This document shows positions 1-14,400 of a DNA stretch of 64,000 nucleotides, piece by piece; position 1 is the first letter of the stretch, and each line of letters begins with the position of its first letter. The stretch is from Nematostella vectensis. Its lineage: Eukaryota > Cnidaria > Anthozoa > Actiniaria > Edwardsiidae. The stretch covers positions 6,669,181 to 6,733,180 of the forward strand of contig NC_064040.1 in NCBI RefSeq assembly GCF_932526225.1, in the 5' to 3' direction. Made by a program: the position numbers and the translations under genes. The notes under the pieces are model-generated. The model was given only the letters and a program-made list of their open reading frames with translations, was not told the origin of the DNA and searched no databases.

Positions 1-1503
1 GTATGGAATCGCATCAAGTGTAAGATGCCAGTAACCGGAACACGTATCTATGTCTTGTAAATCATATGGACGTTCATTATTAAAGTCACTACACAAAGCC
101 AGGAATATTTACAACGCTTCTTATCAATTCAAGATGATTAAACCATAAGTAATATTTTCGACTATTACTGAAGAGTAATTTTTTTTTACATACTAGAATC
201 AACCCGCCTTCTTTTTATAATATTTAAGATTATTATTGGTAAATGTAAAAATTTTGAAATTAGTCCAAGTTAAGCTGTCTGGTTTATTAAGGATAGGACA
301 AAATCTTTTAGTTCAATCGGGTAACCTCCTTATATCATTACTACACACTATCATTTAATGATAACTTTGCCACTTGGCAAAAATTGAAGGTTCCAATGCG
401 GCTCTTCTTAAGGGCGCCAGGTGAAAGCGCCATGCTTCGATTTCAAAAAGTGTTTTTTTTTGGTATTCCAAAAAAGCTGTTGACGTTGTCAAATCAAAAA
501 AAAATAATATATGGCAAGCGCTGTGTTTGTTAATGAAAATGCCTGAACGTAACCCTGTTCTATTCAAAGGACGGTGCGGCTTTGCTCGTGCTTATTACCA
601 AAACACAAAAAGATGCTTGCCTGCATAGAAATAATAAAGTGTTAATAAAAGCTTAATTTCTAATTTTCACAGCGTGGATTAAAGAGCTATTGGAGATCAC
701 AAAATACGAGTGTTATATAATACTCATAAGCAATGACCTATTGCTTATGATTTCTATAAAACAATATCCTCCCGCGCAGAGCTTTCTTTGGGGCAGAGGA
801 AACGAGCGACTCAGAAAGCTCTGCGCAGGAGGAAAATAAAATAAGGGTTTTCGCGTGAACTGGACGCTTTCTGTAGTATGAAGGAAAGGGGAGTTGCCTC
901 AATAGATTAAGGTTTCCTTTCTCTTTATTTTTAAATTTATTTTTTCGTGGCATCTCTCTTATTCTTCAGCCTCTATTTTTTCATATTGAAGCCCCAAAAT
1001 ATTTTGGCTGGTCAGTCACGTGTTTGATAAATGAAGGATGAATTTTTATTTTGTTTTGCACGATATTTAAAACACCTGATCTTGATTGCTTTGAGCTCTT
1101 GCGAATTTCGACATAATATTGTAGTCTGTTTCTATAAATAATTACATAGCCTTTTCCCAGGCGTGCACTCGATATTATTTGATACGATGCTTCAAGTAGA
1201 GACAACCACCTTGTTTGTATTGGTCTCGCGAGAGCTGGAGAAGAGGCTAAAACAAGTGAATAAAGATAGAGTTTCCTACAATAAAATAGCCAGCAAACAT
1301 ACTATATCTTCCAGAATCCTTATCTTGTATGACGATGATTCTTTATCTTACATCATTCTCTATCGTGTCACACCAAGAGAGCATGGATGAGAGAGGAATT
1401 CTTTGGTATTGATCTTGAAAATGCGACACAGCGCGCTGGTAAAACCAAAGAGTCCCTTATGTTATTCAAGCTCTCTTGGTCACATCGCTATCCTCTCTTT
1501 CAG
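1..1503. other. Region upstream of the discoidin exon, no exon identified
   Basis: AT-rich sequence with short unconvincing frames on both strands. It must hold, or lie downstream of, the missing 5' exon(s) of the polycystin gene. I found no signal-peptide exon ending in phase 1 that I would defend. Two adjacent hairpins lie at 723-750 and 768-832. Confidence 0.5.
723..832. repeat. Two adjacent inverted repeats (hairpins)
   Basis: First hairpin: TCATAAGCAAT, five-base loop, ATTGCTTATGA (about 723-750). Second: a 20-base arm at 768-787 pairing with 813-832 with one mismatch around a 25-base loop. They are separated by only 17 bases. No gene context explains them. Confidence 0.7.
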
Positions 1504-2498
1504 ACTGCAACAAGCCTTTGGGTCTTGAAGACGGTACTATAAAGGATGATCAAATAATCGCTTCCTCCTCGCACAATAATGACTACCAGACGTACGGTGC
1601 ACATCAGGCGCGCCTTAACAAGCGCACCTGGCCACAGGGATACCGATCGAGCAAAAATCAAAGAATTATGCCGTGGATTAGAGTGAATTTCCCTAAAGTG
1701 ATGGTTGTTACGAGTATAGCAACACAAGGTTACGGGGGCTTGGATGTGGAGGAGTGGGTTGAGACGTATTTATTAATGTATCTAGATGGAGACAAATACA
1801 ACGAGATAAAACGATCGGCTGGACAGTTAGTACGTATGTTCATATACTTTTGCTGTTGTTGCCTTTGTTTTTGTTGTTGTTGTTGTTGGATTGCGATTGT
1901 TGTTGTTGGATTACTATGTTATTGTCGGGTTGCTGTTGTTGTTGTTGTTGGGTTGCCTTGTTGTTTGGTCAGGTTGCTATTGTTGTTGTTGTTGTGTTGC
2001 TGATGTGGTTATTGGGTTGCTGTTATTGGGCGACCGCCGAGAATTTAAATCAAGGGAATCTACCAATTCCCTTGCTGTGTGCAGTCAAATGGTTTATGAC
2101 AAGACAGTCAAAACATGACAGCCATTGATTGGTTTAGGGGGTTTAGGATTTTGGATTAGCCGAGGTCGTTCAACAACGAATTCGGCTATAACAATACAAT
2201 AATATCCTTAATTTTTCTTCTTCTACCCTACGAAATTGAAAAAGTCATCTACAAATTTTTGGTATATCATGTTAATTTATTTATTTCAAGAACACACGTG
2301 TGTACTTATATTTGTATGATCTTACTTTTCTCCTTATACAAACATTTTCTTGAAAGTATTTTACAGGCAACACCGACCGAAATCGTGTTCGCCTAAACTA
2401 TCTACCCATTCCAGTTATGACGTCGTCGTTGTTACTGTTTCCAGTGAAACCTCATAATAACGCCGCCCTGCGAATGGAAATCTATGGATGTAGACCGG
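1504..2498 (+). other. F5/8 type C (discoidin) domain, two exons of the polycystin gene
   Basis: Exons 1504-1829 and 2357-2498 encode a complete discoidin fold: opening Cys followed by PLGLEDGTIKDDQI, a central WIRVNFP segment, FTGNTDRNRV, and a closing IYGC. The first intron is rich in TTG/GTT triplets. Donor at 1830 (GTACGT) and acceptor ending at 2356 keep phase 0. A second possible acceptor at 2365-2366 would change the junction by ten bases. Discoidin domains bind carbohydrates, lipids or matrix, so a ligand-binding ectodomain is inferred. Confidence 0.75.
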
Positions 2499-5400
2499 GT
2501 ATGATATTTTATTACTTCAAAGCTTTTTCAGTCTGTATAAGTACAAAAGTAAAACGCGCGAACAGACTGGTGGAGAAGGCGACAAAGCGATCGCAATTAG
2601 ACAATAACAATGCTTTTAATGCTGCAAAAATGAAAAGGATGTAATTTTTTGTGTTAATAAATGAACTTTCAAATACCGACCGTCACTCCTCTTGTAGCTA
2701 CACGGTCTTTATAAACCGTTGAGATAACCGTTATACTTGATTTTCATTAATTGCGACGCGCGTGCGTTACTAAGGCAAACTTCGACGACGACCTTGTGAA
2801 GTGAGCCAATAAGGAGATCAATGCTTCAGTTCGCAGCGCACTATAATAACTAGATTAAAAATTCCTATTTTGCTTGGCTCATTATTATCTGTGATATATC
2901 TTTTTAGATTATTACTTTGTTGTGTGGCTCATGGTACCAAAGCTCTTCGAACTCAAGTATATCTACCCAGAATCGTCTGATTATAAGTTGCTAAAAGACG
3001 AGGTTTTATTGGAGGTATGTAGGTCTTTTATATGAGGTATTGGTCTTTGCTAAGGAACATATGTATGCAAACAGATTAAAATACATGGCAAAAGCCTTCC
3101 TCACATAACTGTTCTAATGGTCCGCCATTTAAAAGCTCAGTACTCTATCTTTAAAACCGGTTTTTGTTGACATCAATATTTGCCGTAATGTTACTAATGT
3201 AGACTAGACATTTGGTGGCGACTTCCTTTGAGTAAACGTCTTAAGCGGCCACTTGGCTTGGTCCCTGAGAGTGGCCACTTTGTTACTTGAATACCATTTT
3301 GTTCTGAAGTGTTCTGAGCTACTACGCTATTAAACGCCCTTTTTATCCTCGGGCGCATGAAAATATAAGAAGACCTTTAACTACTCTCATAATTGTGTTA
3401 CTTCTTTCAGGTTTTTTCCTACTTTGACACTAATGAAGTATCGTTCCTGTCAGCTCGATTACAACGCTTCAGGTATTATCTCAAGTTAAAAGCTAAAAGT
3501 GGTCTTGTTCTGTCTACAGAGTGAACAATATTGAGGGTTTTTTTTGTATTATCGAGATACCTGGTACATGTGAACTTACCCTTCGATCGTGTGCGATCAT
3601 ATGGAAACTACTGTGCATCGGTTGCGATCATATGGAAACCACTTCGCAATCAGAATGCAAGCCAGCCTTTAGTATGTTCTCTATATTCTAATAAAGCCCC
3701 TTTTTCTGCAGTCCCAAGCCAAGCGAAAGTAAACTCGCTGGAGAAAATACACCCTGGATCGTAGCAGAGATAGAGATCTACTGCCTTGAGAGTAAAAAGG
3801 AAATGGTGTACATGCAAATCGAAAAGCATTTGAAAACTTCTAAGCTTTTCCACCCCCTCTTTATACAAATTAACTATCCAGGTGAGTTAAAGGTGGATGA
3901 AATGATACCCAGGCCCGTCCAAGTTGGATATAATATAACGATACTAGAAATACCGAAGCAGTTAAGGGTGTTGGGACATTTCTCTGGGGGTCGTTGCTAG
4001 GCAAACTTCAAGACGTTATAAATCCGACAATTATTTGTGAAATGGAATGAATTTATCATCAGGCTATGACGTCATCACATGACGTCACAACAGAAAAATT
4101 CTATAATCTGAGCTGTTGAAGTATCTGCCATGATAAATGTAGCTTTATAACATTATTTGGGATTCGATTCTTCCAAGTAATAAAATTTTTGCACAATTTT
4201 AATTTTTATTTTTCCACTCTTATTTGAATAATTTCTTTAATTTTTAAAATATCGCGAGATCGATATGTAGTTGTATAGATGGCAACTAGGTGAATATTCT
4301 CTGCATCCGTTCTTCGCAAAGATTATAGAGTTAGAAACGAAAACCGGAATGATCTACGCATGCGCATTTGAGTATTGCGATAAAGCCTGGTTACAAATGC
4401 GAATGTCAAAGAATTTTGTTATAAAAAATGAACTTTTCTCTCGCTTTTTAAACAGTGAAATTTGCCTTGAAACAACTCTTTTCTTGCTCAAATAAGCACT
4501 TCAGGTCGCTAAGTAGGTGCCCTAGATTAAAAATCATGCTCGCCTATTTTTGTTTTACAGTATTTGCTGTTTTCTTACGTTTTTCTCGCCAGTTTCGGCG
4601 TTTTTTTTTAAAGATCAGGAATGTCGCGCACGTAAATTGTTTTCCCGCCATTCGATTTTCCGTCTAAAAGTGTGAAGTTCCCGGATGATCGCGGGCGCGC
4701 CTAACAACCGAATCGCCAAGTAACGAGAAATGTCCCAACACAATGCCTGTGATAATGATGGCGAAGATGCAAACAAGCAGAAATCTAAAAAAATAGAAGT
4801 AAAAGTAGAGCCTCTAAAATAACGATATAGTGTTACGATAATTTGATGTTACCGCAGCCAGGAAGGTTATCGTTCAGTTGTTAATGCGAACCAATTTTTA
4901 TTCCTTGGAAAAACATGGATTTCATACTCGATTTGATATTCGATTTGTTTTAAATTTAAATTACATTTCTTTCAGTCAATACCAAGTGCAAGCCCGCAGC
5001 TGTAGACATAGGGTTCAGCTCTTTTCCAACCGCCACAGCGTTAGTGAGCAAAAATGTTGTAGAAATTCCCATTAAAATAGACCTCAAGTGCAAAGACACT
5101 ACTCGAGATGATGTTATTACCGAGTGCAAAGGCACAGGAGTAGACAAGAACACTGGATGGTTTAAACTGTTTGTTCCAGTTGGTAAACCCAACGACCGAA
5201 AACCCACTTTTAATCCATTAGCGTTTATGTTTGATGTGGAAAATGCGTATGCATACATAATGTGCACAGCTACAACCGTAGTAAATCAGACATTACTCGG
5301 TACAACTTATGCTGGAGGGTACTATCAACTGAGGGTTATTAGACTTTCAGCAGTTATTACTGGCCCAGAAAATGTAGTGACAGGCGCCAAGAGTCTTGCG

Positions 5401-8400
5401 TTTAATGCGTTAAAATCAAGGGACTATATGGAAAAATGGAGAAAAGTTGAGGGAATGACCTTTACATGGGAGTTATTGGACAAGACTATGAAACCCATCG
5501 CAGGTGCTTTTGAGGTGGACGATAAGAGCGAAGTCTACGCTCAAGTTAAGAACTCATCTGAAAGACATTTGTATGCAAAACTTCTTCTAAATAAGCTGTA
5601 TACCAATGTGAGCTATACAATTCGGCTTACTGCCAAGAAAGGGAATCGCAGCAGTCACCAGGAAGCAAACTTCACTATTCTTCCGCTTCCGCGACTAAAA
5701 ATCAAGTGAGTGGTTAAAATGATAGCGAAAGGGGGAAGGTAAAGGGAAAGCTAGGATGGGAAGCGGAGAGGAATCAGCCAGAGAATGGAAGAGTAAACGG
5801 AAAGTGAAGTACAGGGCATACGAGGAGAGGGGAGGGCATACGAAAATAAAAGGAGAATGTTTGATATGAAAAGCAGAGTTAGAAAATGTGTGCGCGCAGA
5901 AAAACGCCGTATAGAAAAGATGAGAGGAGGGGGAGGGGGGGGGGAAGAGGTAAAAAGAGGAGTCAAATCAGGGAAATACCAGAAGTTAACCAGAAAAAAA
6001 TTATCGCAAAGATATACTTGTGATAAACTCCCTGATATGTAACTAGTTTTCTTAATGAATTCTTGCGGACATGTGGTCGTTATATAAAAACATGTACACA
6101 TGCAATGTTTTGTTTTGCAGATGCTTGTCGAATTGTGGTGGGAAGGTGGACTATAGTAAACCAGTAGAAGTTATCATTATATGCCACGGTCAAGCTTGTG
6201 AGAAGGTTACGAAACACAACATCACAGCAACCTTTAATAACGCAACGATACTACTGAGCTCCGAAAAAGAAATGAGCCGCCGTGTCACCATTCCTACCAA
6301 GCTAATCGAAAATGGGTTATTGCAGCTGTCAACAAGCGTAAATGTACAAGGAGGCTTCTCGGCGAAAGCGAGCAGATCTCTAAGTTTCAGAGAGTGCAAA
6401 ATTTGGCCCGCTTTCGGTAAAGTCCTTATGACAAATTATGCAATTGAATGCAAAGGCTGGGACTACTGGAGTACAGGACTGCACTTCAATATGTACGAGA
6501 TAGTCCTGTGGTCTAGAACTGGACAGGAAATCGTGTTACTGTCCGGACATTTGCCCACCTTGTACTCTGTGCTACCAGCTGGGGACCCAGAGAAGGATCA
6601 TCGCCTTAATCTGATGGTGAGGATCTCAGAACCCGGACAACGAATGGAACAGGTCAAGTTATCTGTACAGGTAATTTCTACTAGCACACCTTAGCCACAT
6701 AGGATTGGAAATCTTTCTTGTCGTTTTGCCAATAAATCCAAAGGTTTTTATTACAAAAGTTTCAATACCATAAAGATAAAGGAAGAGTAAATAGGGAAGA
6801 ACAAATTTTGAGAAGGGGGGAAATGTGCGCATAGATCATTTTAGCGTAAAGAAAGTCAAAATTGTTGCAATAGAAACCTACATCAATGAGGCTTTGTTTA
6901 ATTCATTAAACTTTGTGTCCTCTCTGCTTGGTAAAGACTTGACCAGCCGCAGGGCACAAAGTGTTATCCGTTAAGAAACAAATAATAAATGATAAATTAA
7001 ATTGGGGGAAGCTGGGCTTGAAGGCGGTTTAATAGCATAATATAATCCCAAGTCTGCAGAATGCAGGGGCGTATTTAGGGGGTGGTACAGGTGACCCTGG
7101 CCTCCCCTTCTAGAAGCCAAAAATACAGTAAATGTATGAGACAATATCTTAAATACAGGAGAAAATTACTTGAAAGGTCCTTTTGGGCCCCCTCCTGTTG
7201 AAAATCCTGGCTACGCCGTTGGAATGCCTTATATCGCAGAACGTCATGCCTTCGATGTCGTTGACAAGTACGGTTATGTCATGATTTCATTTCTCTCTAT
7301 AGGTCGAGCCGATAAGTCCATTTCAGGTGGTACAATTTCTAAAGCATCACGTGAGTGTCACCGACCAGTGGACACATATAGCGATGGCTGCTCTCTCAGT
7401 ATTTGCACCAGACACGCACTCCGAGGAGAAACAAACAGTAAGCAGTTTACATGACATAATAATTTGTAGACAGGAGGATAGCCAGGGGGACTAGGGAACT
7501 TGAAGCCAAAAAAGGATTAATTATTGATTTCCCTTAAATTGCAAGGCACACCCAAATTTGCATTTTTATCCGCTTTCAGCAAAGTATTTGGAAGGGGTAT
7601 TTTTATTCACAATGGCATGAAATTCCTTTTCGGATTTTTTTAAAATTTGAAATCAATTTAAAATATGATGAATAGGTTGCAGTTTTATTATCAATAGTTG
7701 CTTTGTTTAGAACCGCCATTTGTTATGCTTGTTAGAGGTGGGAATCAAAATGGTCTTTTGCCTTACATTTTAGGTAGAAATCGAACAAACAACCCATTTA
7801 CAGAAACCTCGATATGGCATTACTTGATATAGCTAACGATACCAAATTTCCGTCCCGCCAATAGTAAGATATATGAGAAATAATCTTAATTTATCGATTT
7901 GCTCGATATAGCGATGCAATAATTCTTGTCATATCGACGTATCCTTATCTTACATTTTTCAGGTAAATGACCTGATATTGCACAACCTAGAAAACGTATC
8001 CGTAAATAAGAATCTCAACGAAGTAAGGACTGTGTTTTATATCGTCGGCCAGTGCATTGGCAGCAACATGACTTATGTGAACAAGGTTTGAAAACTATTA
8101 ATGAGCTTTGGTGTTGTTAGAGCATAAACTACAGAAATGTGACAAGTTGCGTAACATGTTACAGGACGACAATGGTTGTGCAATTGTTGTTTTTGTCCTT
8201 TAATAGCTACCTAGTTTAATCTTTGTATGATTTTTCGGTACGCTTGATTAGTCACTTTTTACGAGCGGTCTCAGAGGGAGCAGACTTTTGTACAGTTTGT
8301 ATGGTGCGTCGTTCAATGTACAGCTCGTGTGGTGCAGTGTTTTGGTACACGGCTCACGTGCAGGTGGTCCCTAGGTACAACTTGTGTGGTGCAGTGTGTT

Positions 8401-11400
8401 TTGGTACACGGCTCACGTGCAGGTGGTCCCTAGGTACAGATTGTGTGGGGCAGTGTTTTGGTACACGGCTCACGTGCAGGTGGTCCCTAGGTACAGATTG
8501 TGTGATGCAGTGTGTCAGTACATGGCTCACTGTGCCGGTGGTCCCTAGGTACAGCTTGTGTGTTGCAGTGTTTTGGTACACGGCTCACGTGCAGGTGGTC
8601 CCTAGGTACAGCTTTTGTGTTGCAGTATGTTGGTGTATGGCTCACTGTGCCGGTGGTCCCTAGGTACAGCTTGTGTGGGGCAGTGTGTTAGTGCATGGCT
8701 CACTGTGCCGGTGGTCCCTAGGTACAGCTTGTGTGATGCAGTGTGCTAGTGCATGGCTCACGTGCAGGTGGTCCCTAGGTACAGATTGTGTGGTGCAGTG
8801 TCAGTGCATGGCTCACTGTGCCGATGGTCCCTAGGTACAGATTGTGTGGTGCAGTGTGTTGGTGCATGGCTCAATGTGCAGGTGGTCCCTAGGTACAGCT
8901 TGTGTGTTGCAGTATGTTGGTGTATGGCTCACTGTGCAGGTGGTCCCTAGGTACAGATTGTGTGATGCAGTGTGTCAGTGCATGGCTCACTGTGCAGGTG
9001 GTCCCTAGGTACAGCTTGTGTAGTGCAGTGTGTATGGCTCAATGTGCAGGTGGTCCCTAGGTACAGCTTGTGTGGTGCAGTGTCAGTGCATGGCTCACTG
9101 TGCCGATGGTCCCTAGGTACAGATTGTGTGGTGCAGTGTGTTGGTGCATGGCTCAATGTGCAGGTGGTCCCTAGGTACAGCTTGTTTTAGTGTGTTGGTG
9201 CATGGCTCGCAATGTAGGTGCTCATCCCTAGGTACAGCTTGTGTGTTGCAGTGTGTTGGTGTATGGCTCGCTATGTAGGTGCTCCTTCCTAGGTACAGCT
9301 TGTTTTAGTGTGTTGGTGCATGGCTCGCTATTTATGCTCCTCCCTAGGTTCATCTTTTATGATGTAGTATGTGATGCTTCTGCAGTTCAGTGTCATGCCT
9401 ATAAACTGGTCCCCAGACAGCCTGTGTAGTGCAATGTTTAATTTACAGGTAAACGTTGTTCCTACGTATAGCTTGTGTGGTGCGCTGAGTTAGTACTTAG
9501 CTTAATGTGAAGGTTGTCTCTAGGTTATGTTTTTGTATGGAATATAAAGCTTGTGCCAGGCCAAGTTTTTTTTTTTTAGCTGCATTGATTTGGTACATGT
9601 CAGACTGTGCATTAAGTTCTCTCAATCATATTGTTTACAACTGAAATTATTGGCTCGAAGTGATACTACATTTTAATGCATAAAAGGCCTTTTTCTTTTC
9701 TACTGTAGAAACGCGCTCTGGCCATTTATGAAAGGTCAGTGAATGCCCCTACATCACCACACAACATATCTTCCTTCGAGTTGTTATCTATTATTGGCTC
9801 TAGCGCCGTTCAGGGTCTGGGGGACATAATGCAATCCACGTCATCACATCAAACCAACCTTACTAAAGAACAGGTATGCTTACTCATACTCAGATTCTCC
9901 TATTTAGGCTGCTCGTGTCGAGAAATATAAAAAGAGTAAAGTATTTCAAACAAGTATTCTTTAAAAATAATACGTGTGATTTCAGAAACAAATCAAGGAT
10001 TTGAAATTTCTGGGATGGGGTCCTGTAGTGTCAGATTACCAGGGGTTAAAAATGTTTCTCCTATACAAATAAAATGTCGGAGGCTGGATAGATCGATTCT
10101 GAAAGTGCACATTACAGGGGCAACTACTCCCCTCCCCCGACCTACTAACACTCTCAGCCCCTCCAGCAAGAAAGGCACTTCGTGCCCGATACAGCACTAT
10201 AGCAGCATCTTATTCGGTGCAAGGATAACTTTTGACTCGTGATCAAAATATTGTATTATATCCAACTTGCACATCTTCTAGAAGTTTTTTTTTGCTGTCT
10301 TTCAGGAGCGTTTTGTCGTCGACAAGAGTGTCAATCTGATCCAACATTTGTCGAGCATGATCTCGCGGTCTACAACCATTGACAGGGATATGACGATCAA
10401 AACGCACAGCTACATATCAGTTAAGGTGGCCAAGAGGCGGTCATCTACAATCAATGGAACAACACTTCAAGTGGGAGAAAGCACAATAATAATCCCTATG
10501 CTCCCAATGTTGGAAGATAATGAAACCATTGTTATACAGGTAATTCATGACATAAAACTTACACCTCGAATCATCGCGGCGGATAAATGAATAAAGGATT
10601 TGGGCCGCAGGGAGAATTTGTCATTGCAAAAGGGAAATCAGCGCAAATAGACCGTCGTTTTCTTTTATTTAGGGCTTGTTGTAAAGGAATTTCGCATTTT
10701 CTAATCTACAATTTATGTAATGATAAGAAAAAATGATCCAAGGGGTAGAAAGGGGTAGACTATCGGTAGAATTGTGTGGGATCCCTTAGATAAAAGGGAG
10801 TGGTTCAGGGAACATACAGAAAAGAAGGAATTGCAGTCCGTTTGCCGTTTTTTGTGTGTTCAGACCAGTGTAAGCATCAATGCGGCTTGTTAAGTTTCTT
10901 TTTGACGAGATTAACGCACATTTTGTGTCTTGACAGGCATTTCAGTTCAGTGAAAATCCTTACACGTGGCATCCCACCGCAAGCAACATCAACTCAGCTG
11001 TTCTAGACATCACGATACTCGTCATCCCAAATTCTACGATACCCGCCCCAAAGAAATACAAACAAATAACCGGATTTGCAGAGCCGATTGAGTTTTACCT
11101 ACCAACAATATCCGAATCGCAACCGACAAGCCAAACACAGAGACCGGATGCTGGAAACGTATTCTATGTCAAACCGAGCCGAGAAAACGTGTCAGCAGAA
11201 TTCACCTACCACGCGATTCACGTCAAGTCTGAACATTTGAGTTATAGTGTCAAACTAAAGCCGCGATGGGACGTTCAGCTAGAGGTGTATGTGCGGTACA
11301 AGGAAAAACCTACTCTAGCGAACTATAGCTACATGACAAAGCTGCCCAATTTTAGCTCGTGTCGGAATAGTTTTATAAACTGTAAAGCGGACCCCTATCT

Positions 11401-14400
11401 TATTATTATTTCAAAAAATACCACAGGCCACGTTGGTATCCACTATCTGGGAGTACGTTTTGTCGAACAGGTTCAAACGGACCGTGTTAGGCGTTCATCT
11501 GATGAAATGTATAAGCGAGACAAACAAGTGAGAGGCGGCAATCGAGATAGCATTACGGACGGCAGGGATTGGCAAAGAAGTGGCATAGGTGCACCGAAAG
11601 GTGTCGTGACGCGTGACATAGGTCCCCAAGATGATGCGATGCTTGCAAGGGATTTACAAGTAATCAAGCTTGTTCCAAGTCGTCAAAGGCGTGGATGTGC
11701 TGAGTACAAAGACCCTCCTTCGTTAGTTAACAGCAAGGTCATGCCAATGTATGACGCAAATACGGACGTCAATTACACGTTTGATGTGACGTCAGGGACA
11801 TGTATGTACTGGGATGTACTCTTGCAGAGGTGGTCATCACGTGGATGTTGGGTGAGCATCTAACGTATAATAGAAGACTTCCGCTTCCACAGTTTGCCAT
11901 TGGAATTTCATAGTTTAATGTGTCTGTGTTATTATCTCAAAGTAATAAGGATTTTTAAGCATAAGGAGAGCGGGGCACAATAGAACATTTTAGGGACTTT
12001 AAGATGCGAAACGGCGACGGCTAGGATGGTGTGGCCAAGAAAAACACTTTAGCATTTGACAATAACTTTGAAAATAGTTTCAATAAGCATACAAAGGATA
12101 AATATCAAGAAACACACAAAAATCAACTAGAGACTTTATTTCTACAATGCAACAGAGTACGGCCAATTTAGACCGTAAAACTTCGTTGTTCGTTGCTTGG
12201 CTGAGAACTGTTGAAATCTATAAGAAAGAATGCATCTTCACGTGCGGCCTTTCGATTTCAATTCTCAGATTAATTTCATTCTTTTCTACCGTCGCTGTAC
12301 TCGTAACCGCATTTTGAAGTCCCTTTAAGCTCTAACAGTACGGCCTAATTGGACATTGGTGGCGTCAAAGACTAAGGGAGACTAAAAACTAATAAAATAG
12401 TTAACTTTTTTGATATTTTCATATTTAATAGCTTGGTTCAAACTCCTCTCTGACGCACATCCATTGCTTCTGTAACCATTTGACGTCCTTTGGAGGAGAC
12501 TTCTTTGTGCCACCGAACCCTATTGACTTCAACAAAGTTTGGAGCGCGTTTACCTCTCTGGACCAGTCTAATAACGTGGTCGTGCTGGCAACAGTGTGCT
12601 TGATGTTTGCCTTGTACGCATTGGGACTGGTATTCGCCAGGAGAGCAGACCAGCGTGACAAGCAAAAGGTAAAAAAAAATAGTCTCCAACTATTTACCAG
12701 CAAAGTCTGGTTTCCATACAATCGGCCAATATTCAATTTTGATGTTCGGAGCGATGTTAGAGAATGCTCTGAAATGCTTTGAGGCTATCGATCCTCTGCT
12801 CCCTATGTAACCTTTATATGTCGGGGAAATCTTAGCTTTGATTTCATTTATAATCACCACATTCAAGCCGGTCACAATGGGGTTAATTTGTGTAAAAAGG
12901 TTAATTATATTTCGGGGCTATGTGGAAAAATCGGCATTAGCCAGATCTAACAACAAGAAAAATTAACAGCTGAACAATTAATCGCCGAAGCCGAGGTGAA
13001 TAGCGGTCCTAACTACTATTGTTTTAGTGTGTAATTGGCGGTGACTGAACAAGAGATATTTTTCTGGTATCATTTCATAGAATTCATAAGATATAATTGT
13101 TTACATTACGAGGTATCGCTTCTGTGATATGACAGTTATGTTGATGTACGTGTAGCTGGAAGATTTTGTTCGCTCTGATCATTAAGAAAACCGTTCATCC
13201 TTTAATGTCTTGGCCTACAAAATAGATGACCCTAATCCTGGTTTCCTTAATTTGGTTGGCTTTTCCTGATGTTTCCCCGATTCTAAACTTATATCATAAT
13301 TCTAAAATAAGACTCTATTTCTGATTTTATATCCCACAAGGTTGTCAACACCACCATACGCCTCAACGAATCCAATCAGGACTCAAGCGAAAAGCGCTAC
13401 AAAATATTCATACAGACAGGGGCATGGCGAGCTAGTGGAACCACAGCCAGTGTTGGTCTGATTCTCTACGGAGAGAATGGTGCATCGCAACCGATCTTCC
13501 TCTCCAAGCCAGAACATGCAAATGAGATCTTCTTTGCCAGAGGTAGCATCAACATCTTTAACATACTTCTGGGACAGGATTTGGGGTCTTTAATCAAGAT
13601 CAGAGTATGGCACGACAATTCAGGAGGAAGTCCAGACTGGTTCCTTACGCAAGTGATTGCCGAAGACACCACAACTAAAAAGAAAAAGCATTTCTTGTTC
13701 AACAGATGGCTGTCAGTGGCTAAAGGAGATTGTAAGATTGCGGCGGAAGTGCGTGCTTATAGCCAAGACGACAAAGATAGATTCAGGCATTTGTTTTACT
13801 TGAGAACAGATAAGGGCTTCGGAGAGGGGCACCTCTGGTTATCTGTCCTCACCCGACCGCCTCAAAATCACTTCACGCGCTGCCAGCGCTTATCTTGCTG
13901 CATGTCTATCCTCTTCGCTGCAATGATTACAAGCGCGATGTTTTATAACTTCGGAGCCAAGCCAAACGATGACTTCAACATCGGTCCTCTTAAGATGAGC
14001 TGGACTCAGATCAAGATTGGGATACAAAGCGCTATCATTGCTACACCAATTAATGCAGTAATAGTTTTGTTATTCAGCAAATTCCACCCTACAGATGAAG
14101 AGAATAACAAGCGAGGACCTCGAGGTTCATGTCTGACTGCTATTAATATTCTAGCCTGGTTCCTGTGTGCATCTGTTATACTCCTGTCGGCGGTGTTTGT
14201 GGTTTTTTACAGCATGCAGTGGGGGAAGGAAAAATCTAATGACTGGCTTATCTCCGTGCTTGTGTTTGTTACACAAGATATCTTTATAAAAGATCCCATC
14301 AAAGTTGTTGTTCTTGCCTGTTTACTTGCAGCAATATTTAAAAAGCTCCCCGAAGAACAAGATGCTAATCGGAAATTGAGCAATACAGAGATAGAGATAA

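Noticed and set aside
1398-1430. Possible upstream polycystin exon (ATG AGA GAG GAA) ending in phase 1 before GTAAAA
   Set aside because: Phase fits, but it has no signal-peptide character and would leave an intron of only about 73 bases; not convincing.
8223-9429. Several open frames of 60-146 codons on both strands
   Set aside because: They follow the minisatellite period and appear on both strands; no start context or splice structure.
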